Shown: one piece after another, positions 1 to 6,418 of the stretch
Numbering within the stretch: the first letter of the stretch is position 1
Layout: every line of letters begins with the position of its first letter
Assembly (NCBI GenBank): GCA_013003285.1
Contig: JABDJY010000040.1
Span: 1-11,096 of the forward strand
Direction of reading: 5' to 3'
DNA: 11,096 bases
DNA from: Alphaproteobacteria bacterium
Lineage (GTDB): Bacteria; Pseudomonadota; Alphaproteobacteria; UBA6615
Translations under genes and position numbers: made by a program
Notes under the pieces: model-generated
What the model was told of the DNA's origin: nothing
Database searches by the model: none
Seen by the model: only the letters and a program-made list of their open reading frames with translations

Positions 1-834
1 GGCATGGCGGCGACCGCCGCGCATGCTCAGACGGAACACGAGCAGGCCCAGCTAGACGACATTACAGCCCAAGCCGTCAGCATTACGGAAGGCGTTAAAG
101 TCGGCAACGCAAAGATTGTCGCCCGAGACGGAGCGCTGCTCCAGGGCGACGACGCCTGTAACTACTCTCGCCTTCTCAACGCGGACTTTAATTGCACCAC
201 CGCCGCCATTGTGTTTCCGGCCGAGCGCCATGCGATCGATTCAATCTATTACGAAGCGCCCACGGAAGTCGGCCACGTCAACATGGATGACTGGGCCGAA
301 GATGTTAATTCGCAGATCGATGAAATTTGGGAAAATTATATCGCAGGGTCGAAAACGCAGAGCAAGCGTATTGGCTATGAGGTCGTGCCCGTGAAATGGG
401 TGCAATACCCGACCCTCAACAAAGCCGCCAAGATACTCACCTATGGCATTCTCATCGATTTCGGTGGCCAGGAAGTCATCAACCTAACCAGCATTAAGTT
501 CACCCGGACCGGTTATGTGGTGATGGAAGTGGTGACGGATGATGACATGTTGGCCGCCAGGTCAATGGATTACGATAGCGCCTCGCTCTACGCTGCCAAA
601 ACCTATGTGCCGGAGGCCGGGACGCGTTACGCCGACTTCCAGCCCGGCGATAAGATCGCCGCGATCGGCGCGGTCGGTGTGTTGGCTTCCGTCATCGGCG
701 TTAAGCACAGCAAGGGCTGGCTCGCCAGCGCCGGTGCCGCGATCTTGCTAATGCTGAAAAAGTTCTGGTTCTTGCTGGTGGTCGTGCCCGCAGCGATCTG
801 GGGCGGCATCAAGAGACTCACCGGGCGCACTTAA
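1..834 (+). CDS. DUF2167-family exported membrane protein, 5' truncated
   Basis: The reading frame is already open at base 1, and the first ATG (base 4) is probably not the true start. The visible N-terminus reads A-T-A-A-H-A then Q, which looks like the end of a signal peptide with an AxA cleavage site after AHA. The hydrophobic core and real start would lie upstream of the window. Counting from the ATG at 4, residues ~30-205 form a soluble, presumably periplasmic domain with two cysteines (C52, C64). The block YADFQPGDKIAAIG (209-222) is followed by a hydrophobic C-terminal region (~220-269, mainly 253-269) and a basic tail. That block, followed by a Lys/Arg-ended membrane hairpin, is characteristic of DUF2167 proteins, a widespread family of unknown function. 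The gene converges on the TetR gene, with only 23 bases between them. Family call is recognition by eye; function unknown. Confidence 0.8.
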   Translation, partial: GMAATAAHAQTEHEQAQLDDITAQAVSITEGVKVGNAKIVARDGALLQGDDACNYSRLLNADFNCTTAAIVFPAERHAIDSIYYEAPTEVGHVNMDDWAEDVNSQIDEIWENYIAGSKTQSKRIGYEVVPVKWVQYPTLNKAAKILTYGILIDFGGQEVINLTSIKFTRTGYVVMEVVTDDDMLAARSMDYDSASLYAAKTYVPEAGTRYADFQPGDKIAAIGAVGVLASVIGVKHSKGWLASAGAAILLMLKKFWFLLVVVPAAIWGGIKRLTGRT

Positions 835-857
835 GGAGCGTCCGGGGGCGACGGCAA

Positions 858-1610
858 TCATTCAATGGTCGCTGCGCTGTAACGCTGAATAGCGCCGGGA
901 ACACCGTCAAAAAAAGCGATAACTTTCGCTTCTACGATCTGGTCCAGGTCGTCGGGAAAGCTCATGCCGTAGACCCATTTGCGGACGCCGAGATAGAAAA
1001 TATCGGCATGAATGCCGGACACGAGTTCAAATTCAAGGTCGGAAATCTGATAATTCTCGTCGGTCGGCAAGCCTAGATCGGCCCGAATTTCCTTCACCAC
1101 CCGTGTCGACACGCGCTCCCTCATAAATTCGACAAATCGCCGATTAAGGTCTTCGCCGCGCAGACCGGCGAACAGCAATATTCTCACCCACTCGTAAGTG
1201 ATGACGTTGTGGGAATATTGAACGTAATACTCGACCAACCGATCCAACAACGGCACGGACCGGTTCTCGAGCGTCTCGTCCCAAAAGGGATTCCAGCTGG
1301 TGACAAATACTTCCTGATAGACCCGCTCGATCAGCGCGTCTTTATTATCGAAGAAGCGATACAGCACCGATTGATTAACACCGATGCGGCGCGCCAACTC
1401 GCGCACTTCGCCGCCGAAGCCGACTTCAGCGAAAAACTTGATCGCCTCATCGATGATCTGACGCTCGCGCTCTGCCCGCTTAACGCGCCTGCGGGGTTGT
1501 GTAGCAGAGACCGTATCAGCATTCTTTGGCTTTAGTTCGAGATCGTCGGTCAAATTGGTCGGTACCTTTTGATCAACAGCCTGCTCCCACCGCGCCTGAT
1601 CTTTAGCCAA
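858..1610 (-). CDS. TetR/AcrR-family transcriptional regulator
   Basis: One-component repressor-type regulator, 250 residues. The N-terminal TetR DNA-binding domain spans ~46-102: helix 1 (ERERQIIDEAIKFFAEVGF), then the helix-turn-helix ELARRIGVNQSVLYRFFDNK (71-90). The rest is a helical ligand/dimerisation domain that I cannot assign to a ligand class. The start is TTG at 1610. An in-frame TGA lies only 10-12 bases upstream, and the first in-frame ATG falls deep inside the protein. GAAGGG sits 5 bases before the TTG, so TTG (or the CTG just before it) is effectively forced. The protein carries an unusual charged extension of ~45 residues before the HTH, longer than most TetR proteins. It is divergent from the LLM-NMO operon, and its promoter carries one of two matching palindromes, so autoregulation is likely. 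Inducer unknown. Confidence 0.9.
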   Translation of the reverse strand: MAKDQARWEQAVDQKVPTNLTDDLELKPKNADTVSATQPRRRVKRAERERQIIDEAIKFFAEVGFGGEVRELARRIGVNQSVLYRFFDNKDALIERVYQEVFVTSWNPFWDETLENRSVPLLDRLVEYYVQYSHNVITYEWVRILLFAGLRGEDLNRRFVEFMRERVSTRVVKEIRADLGLPTDENYQISDLEFELVSGIHADIFYLGVRKWVYGMSFPDDLDQIVEAKVIAFFDGVPGAIQRYSAATIE

Positions 1611-1615
1611 CAGGA

Positions 1616-1621
1616 CCCTTC
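1616..1621 (-). promoter_or_regulatory. Ribosome binding site fixing the TTG start of the tetR-type gene
   Basis: Read on the minus strand, GAAGGG lies 5 bases upstream of TTG at 1610 and overlaps an in-frame TGA stop at 1622-1620. The frame therefore cannot extend further upstream, which makes the non-ATG start credible. Confidence 0.65.
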
Positions 1622-1647
1622 ACCGAGAATACTGCATTCAATCGCCA

Positions 1648-1676
1648 AATATAAACGTTAGTTTACAATTTTGCAA
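1648..1676 (-). promoter_or_regulatory. Probable sigma70-type promoter of the tetR-type gene
   Basis: On the minus strand TTGCAA (1676-1671, 4/6 match to TTGACA) is followed after exactly 17 bases by TATATT (1653-1648, 5/6 match to TATAAT). Transcription would start near 1641, giving a ~30-base leader before the TTG start. The operator-like palindrome at 1651-1667 lies in the spacer and touches the -10 box. Predicted by eye only. Confidence 0.5.
1651..1667. promoter_or_regulatory. Operator-like inverted repeat, copy 1 (tetR-type promoter side)
   Basis: The sequence is ATAAACG-TTA-GTTTACA. Its core TAAAC...GTTTA is an inverted repeat. The two 7-base arms are identical to those of the copy at 1738-1754; only the three central bases differ. 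It sits between the -35 and -10 of the predicted minus-strand promoter, a position suited to repression. The binder is inferred to be the adjacent TetR-type protein. Confidence 0.65.
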
Positions 1677-1713
1677 GAAATCGCACGATGAACTGCCTAT
1701 ATTATCTTGCTAA

Positions 1714-1742
1714 TTGGCATTCTTTCTCGTTATATATATAAA
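1714..1742 (+). promoter_or_regulatory. Probable sigma70-type promoter of the LLM-NMO operon
   Basis: TTGGCA (1714-1719, 5/6 match to the -35 consensus) is followed after exactly 17 bases by TATAAA (1737-1742, 5/6 match to the -10 consensus). Transcription would begin near 1749, leaving a leader of ~80 bases before the ATG at 1832. The -10 overlaps the palindrome at 1738-1754. Predicted by eye; no other pair upstream of this gene fits as well. Confidence 0.6.
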
Positions 1743-1757
1743 CGGCCGTTTACATAT
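1734..1757. promoter_or_regulatory. Operator-like palindrome, copy 2 (LLM promoter side)
   Basis: The core 1739-1752, TAAACGGCCGTTTA, is a perfect 14-bp palindrome. Symmetry resumes after one mismatched pair and extends to 1734-1757. The part shared with copy 1 is ATAAACG-N3-GTTTACA (1738-1754). It overlaps the -10 box and the expected start point of the plus-strand promoter, so a protein bound here would block transcription of the flavoenzyme genes. The likely binder is the divergently encoded TetR-type regulator (inference). Confidence 0.7.
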
Positions 1758-1831
1758 TTTCCAACCTCGGTTTTGGCAATCAACTTGCCGTCGTGCCTAA
1801 ACTCAGACGCTGGACAAAACAGGAGCGAAGA

Positions 1832-2935
1832 ATGGACCTCGCCTATTTCACCATGCCGCTGCATCCGGAAACCCGCCCTTTCGTCGACACCTTGCGTGAA
1901 GACCGGGAGGCGTTTCTGTTCGCCGATAAGTTGGGCTTTACCGAAGCCTATATGGGCGAACATGTGACCGACACGTTCGAGCCGGTCCCCAACTCGATGC
2001 TGTTTCTGGCGTCGATCGCCTATGAGACCAAGAACATCAAGCTGGGCACCGGCACGGTCAATCTGGGCCATCATCACCCCGCCGCCACGGCGGCCGAGGC
2101 GGCGATGCTCGACCATATGCTTGAGGGCCGTTTCCTGTTCGGTGTCAGTCCCGGCAATCTACCCTCCGACGCAGAGGTTTTTGGCACGCTGGACGTTAAC
2201 CGCAACGAGATGTTCGTCGAGGCGCTGGAACATATCATTGCCATCTGGACCGAAGACCCGCCCTACAACCTCACCGGCAAGTATTGGAATATCACCACCG
2301 GGAAGACCCACGTGCCCGAGTTGGGCCAAGGCATTATAGGCAAGCCCTATCAGAAGCCGCACCCACAGATCATCGGTACCGTGGTTGCGCCCTATTCCAA
2401 GGGCATTGTCGGGCTGGGCGAGCGCGGATGGTACGCCATCTCGGCCAACTTCCTACAGCCCAAATGGGTCGCCACCCATTGGCCGCTGTTCGAGGAAGGC
2501 TGCAACAAAGTGGGCCGCAAAGCCGACCGCAAGGATTGGCGGGTAGCCAAAAGCATCTTTGTCGCCGATGACGACAAGGTAGCGCAGGAATATGGCAGGG
2601 GCGCGCAATCGCCCTACCGGTTCTACTTCCACCAGCTCGGCAGTAAATTGCGCAAAGGCGGCAAGCTCGACCTTTTCAAGACCGACCGCGATCAGCCCGA
2701 CGAGGAAATTACGCTGGATTACATGGTCGATTCGCTGGTGATGGCGGGCAGCGTCAATAGCGTGGTCGATCAATTGTTGGAATTTCGCGAACAGATCGGC
2801 GACTTCGGTACCCTGGTCTATAACGGCCCCGACTGGGTCGATGCGGATTTGGGCAAACGGTCCATGGAGCTCATGGCCACCGAGGTCATGCCACGCCTCA
2901 ACGAAGCGATCGGCAAACAAGAAGCGGCGGAATAG
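1832..2935 (+). CDS. LLM-class flavin-dependent oxidoreductase (luciferase-like monooxygenase)
   Basis: Predicted cytoplasmic TIM-barrel flavoprotein of the bacterial luciferase-like superfamily, 367 residues, a typical length. Such enzymes use reduced FMN or F420 to oxygenate or reduce small organic substrates. Family hallmarks seen include an N-terminal strand with MPLHPETRP (8-16), LGFTEAYMGEH (34-44), IKLGTGTVNLGHHHPAATA (69-87), the MLDHMLEGRFLFGVSPG block (92-108) and a C-terminal SLVMAGSVNSVVDQLLEFRE segment (301-320). It resembles the limonene-monooxygenase/alkanal-monooxygenase-like branch, but the substrate cannot be read. I chose ATG 1832 because AGGAG (1821-1825) lies 6 bases before it; an in-frame ATG at 1793 lacks a ribosome site and would add 13 unrelated residues. 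It is the first gene of a probable operon with the NMO-type gene 60 bases downstream, under the palindrome at 1734-1757. FMN is the more likely cofactor in a proteobacterium, but this is not certain. Confidence 0.9.
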   Translation: MDLAYFTMPLHPETRPFVDTLREDREAFLFADKLGFTEAYMGEHVTDTFEPVPNSMLFLASIAYETKNIKLGTGTVNLGHHHPAATAAEAAMLDHMLEGRFLFGVSPGNLPSDAEVFGTLDVNRNEMFVEALEHIIAIWTEDPPYNLTGKYWNITTGKTHVPELGQGIIGKPYQKPHPQIIGTVVAPYSKGIVGLGERGWYAISANFLQPKWVATHWPLFEEGCNKVGRKADRKDWRVAKSIFVADDDKVAQEYGRGAQSPYRFYFHQLGSKLRKGGKLDLFKTDRDQPDEEITLDYMVDSLVMAGSVNSVVDQLLEFREQIGDFGTLVYNGPDWVDADLGKRSMELMATEVMPRLNEAIGKQEAAE

Positions 2936-2995
2936 CAAGCCGAACGGGCTGCCCTACCGGGTCCCATATCCTTGAGCGTCGGGAGCGAGACGAAA

Positions 2996-3973
2996 ATGAA
3001 GACCCGGATCACCGAAATGTTCGCCATCGAACACCCGATCATCCAGGGCGGCATGCACTATGTGGGGTTCGCCGAACTGGCGGCCGCCGTCTCCAACGCC
3101 GGCGGCCTGGGGATCATCACCGGGCTTACCCAGAAGACGCCGGCGGACCTGGCCAAGGAGATCGCGCGCTGCAATGCGATGACCGACAAACCCTTCGGGG
3201 TGAACCTGACGTTCCTGCCGGTGATCGCGGCGCCGGATTATCCCGGCTATATCCAGGCCATCATCGATGGCGGGGTGAAGATCGTCGAGACGGCGGGCAA
3301 CAACCCGGCCCCCTGGCTACCGCTGCTCAAGGAAAATGGCATCAAGGTGATCCATAAATGCACCACGGTTCGCCATGCCTTGAAGGCGGAAGGCATCGGC
3401 TGCGACGCGCTGTCCATCGATGGGTTCGAGTGCGGCGGGCACCCTGGCGAAGACGATATTCCCAACATGATCCTGCTGCCGCGCGCCGCCGACGAGCTCA
3501 CCGTCCCGTTCGTGGCATCGGGCGGCATGGCCGATGCGCGATCGCTGGTCGCCGCGCTGGCCATGGGGGCCGACGGCATAAACATGGGCACGCGATTTAT
3601 CGCCACCCAGGAAGCGCCGGTGCATGACAACGTCAAGGCGGCGATCGTCGCAGCCAGCGAACTCGACACCCGCCTGGTCATGCGCCCGTTGCGCAATACC
3701 GAACGGGTCCTGACCAACGCGGCGGTCGAACGCCTGTTGGAAACGGAACGCGAAAGGGGCGCGCACATAAAGTTTGAAGACATCGCCGCCGAAGTCGCCG
3801 GAGTCTATCCGCGGGTCATGCTCGACGGCGACATGGACGCCGGCGCCTGGTCGTGCGGCATGGTCGCCGGGCTGATCGACGATATCCCGACCTGCCAAGA
3901 GCTGATCGACCGGGTCATGGAAGAGGCCGAAACCCTCATCCGCCAGCGCCTCGAAGGCCTCCTGACCGCTTGA
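2996..3973 (+). CDS. Nitronate monooxygenase / NADH:quinone reductase-family flavoprotein
   Basis: FMN-binding TIM-barrel protein of the NMO (2-nitropropane dioxygenase) family, 325 residues. Visible motifs are HPIIQGGMHYVGFAELAAAV (13-32) with SNAGGLG (33-39), GVNLTFLP (68-75), the DGFECGGHPGEDD block (142-154), PFVASGGMADARS (171-183) and GADGINMGTRF (191-201), the last two being phosphate/FMN-binding loops. The GFECGGHPGEDD type of motif also occurs in the relatives reclassified as NADH:quinone reductases (PA1024-like). True nitronate oxidation is therefore only one option, and quinone or other two-electron reduction is equally possible. I prefer ATG 2996 over TTG 2972 because the conserved N-terminus begins right after it; the GGGAG at 2981-2985 is a rather distant ribosome site. 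It probably shares a transcript with the upstream LLM gene and ends before a strong hairpin terminator. Confidence 0.88.
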   Translation: MKTRITEMFAIEHPIIQGGMHYVGFAELAAAVSNAGGLGIITGLTQKTPADLAKEIARCNAMTDKPFGVNLTFLPVIAAPDYPGYIQAIIDGGVKIVETAGNNPAPWLPLLKENGIKVIHKCTTVRHALKAEGIGCDALSIDGFECGGHPGEDDIPNMILLPRAADELTVPFVASGGMADARSLVAALAMGADGINMGTRFIATQEAPVHDNVKAAIVAASELDTRLVMRPLRNTERVLTNAAVERLLETERERGAHIKFEDIAAEVAGVYPRVMLDGDMDAGAWSCGMVAGLIDDIPTCQELIDRVMEEAETLIRQRLEGLLTA

Positions 3974-3986
3974 TCGCCCGCATGAG

Positions 3987-4022
3987 AAAACGCCGTGCGG
4001 ACCGAAATCCCCACGGCGTTTT
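3987..4022. terminator. Bidirectional intrinsic terminator
   Basis: A perfect 11-bp stem (AAAACGCCGTG at 3987-3997 with CACGGCGTTTT at 4012-4022) can be extended inward by GGA/TCC. It is flanked by an A-tract on one side and a T-tract on the other. It lies between the convergent NMO-type gene (ends 3973) and the lactonase-like gene (ends 4049), so it can stop transcripts from both sides. Confidence 0.88.
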
Positions 4023-4048
4023 AAGGTCACGAACTTTGAGAGCGGCTT

Positions 4049-5515
4049 CTACTTGTCGAAACCCACCAAGCCCAAGAAATTGTATCGTCCCGGACCCGTC
4101 TTCGTGGCGGCGCTTACTTTGTACTCTTCGGCGAGTTTCAACGCGCCATGGTCCGCCACATCGAATTTCGAGATGGTGAACGTTTGATAGGCGCCCAGGA
4201 CATACATGTGATTACCGCTGCTGGAGACGTACATGTCCTTGGTATCACCAGCCGGCGTGCCGGACTTACGCGCAGCAAACGCGGTTTCTGGGTTCGTGCC
4301 AACCTTGCTGACATGGCCGCCCGGCCCAACATCGAATTCACTGATGATGTTGCCGCCAAAGCTCGACACGTACAGCTTGTTGCCGTCGGGGCTGAGGGTC
4401 GTCCAACAAGCCTCGTCGATATCGTCGCCAACACCGGTGCCAAAATGCGAAACCTTTGTCACCGAATCGCCGTCATCACGCAGTACCGTCAGGCTATGGT
4501 CGCGCTTCTCCGGCACCAGATTGAAGTTGGAGACATAGAGGGTCGAATTGGTCTTATCCCAGCTGAAACCGATGCTGCCCGAAATGCCCTCTTCCTCGAA
4601 ATGGCGTGAGTTACTGATCGCACCGCTGGCCTTGTCGAAATCATAGACATAGACCCGGCTCGGCTTCTGCGCCGTCGGGGTTGCGGTGCCGAAATGGGCG
4701 ATGCCCCAGGTCGAGACACCGAGCTTCGTGCCATCGGCGTTGAAGGCGACGGTCGCTGGCCCGCCATGGGTGCCCACATAGGCGTCCAATGATTTCTCCG
4801 GCGTCAGCGCGCCCGTTTTTGAGTCGAACGAGAACAGGAATATATTACGCTCGGCCAGTTTTTGCGTATGCCCGCCGCCGTCTGCATGGAATTCAGCATT
4901 GGGATACATTTCGATCGGCCCCTCGCCGGCGCCACCCTTTTGGACGTTCGGGTTGTTCCATTGATTACCCACCACGACCCAATATTGATCGTCGGCGCCG
5001 GCTTTCTTCACATAGGCGATGCTGACCGGTCGAACACCGCCGGAATCGACATTCTTGATCAGCGCCAAACTGCCATCGCTCTTGTCGACATCGAAAACCG
5101 AGATGGTGTTGCCGCCGGCGTTCACCACCAACAAATGATCACCGATAATTTGCATGGCGCCTTGGGCGTCGAAGTCACCCGCCGCATCGCCGCCGGCCTC
5201 CACATTGGCGCCGCCGAAGGATTTGGTCGAATAGGCCTTCTGCGTGCCCAGACGACCATCGGCAAGACGCTCGAAGGAGACAACCTGATTGATGCCTTCG
5301 CCGTTCAAGCTGGTGTAGAGGTAGCCCGTCACATTATTTCCGGACGTCGCGGCAAAGGCCGGTGTATCGCTGTTTTGGGCGATGACAGCCGCACCGAATA
5401 TAAACACCGGCAAGGCGGCGCCCAACACAATCCGCTTCAAAGCGCTGCGTCGCGAGGCGATCAGGCCTAACGGACTCGACGCGAAGTAGAGATTGTTTTG
5501 TTTACGAATATCCAT
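4049..5515 (-). CDS. Exported beta-propeller lactonase-like protein with Tat-type signal
   Basis: 488-residue protein with repeating propeller-blade strands of the form (I/V)xxFDxxxxGxL. Examples are ISVFDVDKSDGSL (138-150), IFLFSFDSKTGAL (225-237), VYVYDFDKASGAI (288-300), ISEFDVGPGGHV (390-401) and ISKFDVADHGAL (448-459). Between them lie the 'SPDGNKLYVSSF' type links (375-386) seen in the seven-bladed lactonase family (6-phosphogluconolactonase-like). The N-terminus has SRRSALK (21-27), close to the Tat twin-arginine consensus, then a hydrophobic stretch and an AFA cleavage site after residue 55. Export folded to the periplasm is therefore likely, which argues against a role as the cytoplasmic pentose-phosphate enzyme. 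I chose ATG 5515 because AGAGG lies 9 bases upstream; the ATG at 5524 would have its ribosome site abutting it. The gene is divergent from the peroxiredoxin-like gene. Substrate unknown; it could be a non-enzymatic propeller. Confidence 0.82.
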   Translation of the reverse strand: MDIRKQNNLYFASSPLGLIASRRSALKRIVLGAALPVFIFGAAVIAQNSDTPAFAATSGNNVTGYLYTSLNGEGINQVVSFERLADGRLGTQKAYSTKSFGGANVEAGGDAAGDFDAQGAMQIIGDHLLVVNAGGNTISVFDVDKSDGSLALIKNVDSGGVRPVSIAYVKKAGADDQYWVVVGNQWNNPNVQKGGAGEGPIEMYPNAEFHADGGGHTQKLAERNIFLFSFDSKTGALTPEKSLDAYVGTHGGPATVAFNADGTKLGVSTWGIAHFGTATPTAQKPSRVYVYDFDKASGAISNSRHFEEEGISGSIGFSWDKTNSTLYVSNFNLVPEKRDHSLTVLRDDGDSVTKVSHFGTGVGDDIDEACWTTLSPDGNKLYVSSFGGNIISEFDVGPGGHVSKVGTNPETAFAARKSGTPAGDTKDMYVSSSGNHMYVLGAYQTFTISKFDVADHGALKLAEEYKVSAATKTGPGRYNFLGLVGFDK

Positions 5516-5541
5516 GGTTCCCATCCTCTTGTTTGAGTTCA

Positions 5542-5582
5542 CACGATTGTTCGTGCACCGGGAAAGTAGCGCCGCTCGAGCG
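5542..5582. repeat. Small inverted repeats in the lactonase leader region
   Basis: CACGA-TTGT-TCGTG (5542-5555) can form a 5-bp hairpin, and CGCTCGAGCG (5573-5582) is a perfect 10-bp palindrome. Both lie in the 184-base gap between the divergent lactonase-like and peroxiredoxin-like genes. They may be operator sites or leader hairpins. No regulator gene is adjacent, and chance cannot be excluded. Confidence 0.3.
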
Positions 5583-5655
5583 CCTCTCTCCAATACCGAT
5601 GGACGATGAATTTGAGAGCCGACGGCTATGGTCATATCCGCTATACTTGCATCCA

Positions 5656-5688
5656 GGCTTTGGCCGGGTTTTGGCCAGGTTTAGGAAG
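5656..5688 (+). repeat. Three imperfect 11-bp direct repeats upstream of the peroxiredoxin-like gene
   Basis: Units GGCTTTGGCCG, GGTTTTGGCCA and GGTTTAGGAAG follow one another without gaps. The last unit contributes the AGGAAGG ribosome site of the next gene. The 11-bp period puts the copies on one face of the helix, so they could be activator half-sites, or simply local slippage. Confidence 0.35.
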
Positions 5689-5699
5689 GTATTTGCACC

Positions 5700-6398
5700 A
5701 TGAGCGACCCCTCCAAGCAGGATCCGGCCTATGACGCGGCCCGCGCGCTGAAAGCGCCGCTGGCCGAACAATTGGCAAGTTTTGCCAAGGCATTCAGTGA
5801 TCGCGCGCCGCTCGTTGGCGCGGCCTACCAATCGCTCATCGAAAAATTGACGCGTGCCGGCACGGGTGCGGAAGCGCCCCAGGAAGGGGATCGCCTACCG
5901 CCCTTTCTGCTACCCGACATCGAAGGCCGTCTGGTCTCGTCGGAGGAACTGTTAGCCAAGGGGCCCTTGGTGATCAGTTTCAATCGGGGCAATTGGTGCC
6001 CGTTCTGCTGGCTGGAGTTGGCGGCCCTGGGCGACATTGCTGAGGATATCATCGCGCAAGGCGCCACTATCGTCTCGATTACTCCGGAGACCGCGACCTA
6101 TAATCGCGAAATGCGGGACCGGCTAGGGCTCGCCTTTCCGTTTCTCACCGACCTGGACAATAGCTACGGTCTGGAGCTGGGTATCGCCATGCCCATATCG
6201 GCCGAGATCAGAGAGCTTGTGGAACCGCGGGGGATCGATTTAACGGCGTTTCAGAAAAACGATGCCTGGTTTGTGCCCCTGCCGGCCATATTCATCGTCG
6301 ATCGCAACGCGAAAATTCGCAAGGCTTACGTAAACCCTGATTATCGCGAGCGGTTCGACCCGTCGCCCATTCCCGAAATATTGGCCGCGTTGGATTAG
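5700..6398 (+). CDS. Peroxiredoxin-like (AhpC/TSA) protein with CxxC site
   Basis: Thioredoxin-fold protein of 232 residues. An N-terminal helical region (~1-60) is followed by the AhpC/TSA-type core. The active site reads FNRGNWCPFC (94-103), with C100 as the expected peroxidatic cysteine and C103 as a neighbouring resolving cysteine. It is followed by the usual PETATYNREM segment (129-138), FLTDLDNSYG (148-157) and the cis-Pro strand PLPAIFIVDRN (193-203). Known members of this family reduce peroxides with thiol donors. There is no signal peptide, so it should be cytoplasmic. ATG 5700 is preceded by AGGAAGG (5683-5689). It is transcribed away from the exported lactonase-like gene and ends 20 bases before the convergent LysR gene. 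Whether the CxxC is used for peroxidase or disulfide chemistry is not shown by sequence. Confidence 0.85.
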   Translation: MSDPSKQDPAYDAARALKAPLAEQLASFAKAFSDRAPLVGAAYQSLIEKLTRAGTGAEAPQEGDRLPPFLLPDIEGRLVSSEELLAKGPLVISFNRGNWCPFCWLELAALGDIAEDIIAQGATIVSITPETATYNREMRDRLGLAFPFLTDLDNSYGLELGIAMPISAEIRELVEPRGIDLTAFQKNDAWFVPLPAIFIVDRNAKIRKAYVNPDYRERFDPSPIPEILAALD

Positions 6399-6418
6399 GC
6401 ACTGCGCCCGGTCTAATT

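Noticed and set aside
2453..2938. 161-codon minus-strand open frame
   Set aside because: It is antisense to the 3' half of the LLM gene and has no motif or ribosome site of its own.
3317..4030. 237-codon minus-strand open frame
   Set aside because: It is antisense to the well-supported NMO-type gene, crosses the terminator hairpin and has His/Arg/Gly-rich shadow composition.
4862..5470. 202-codon plus-strand open frame
   Set aside because: It lies entirely antisense to the propeller gene, which has clear blade repeats and a signal peptide.
5612..5647. TTGAGA / TATACT as a peroxiredoxin-like promoter
   Set aside because: The spacer is 24 bases, outside the usable range, and no better partner was found for TATACT.
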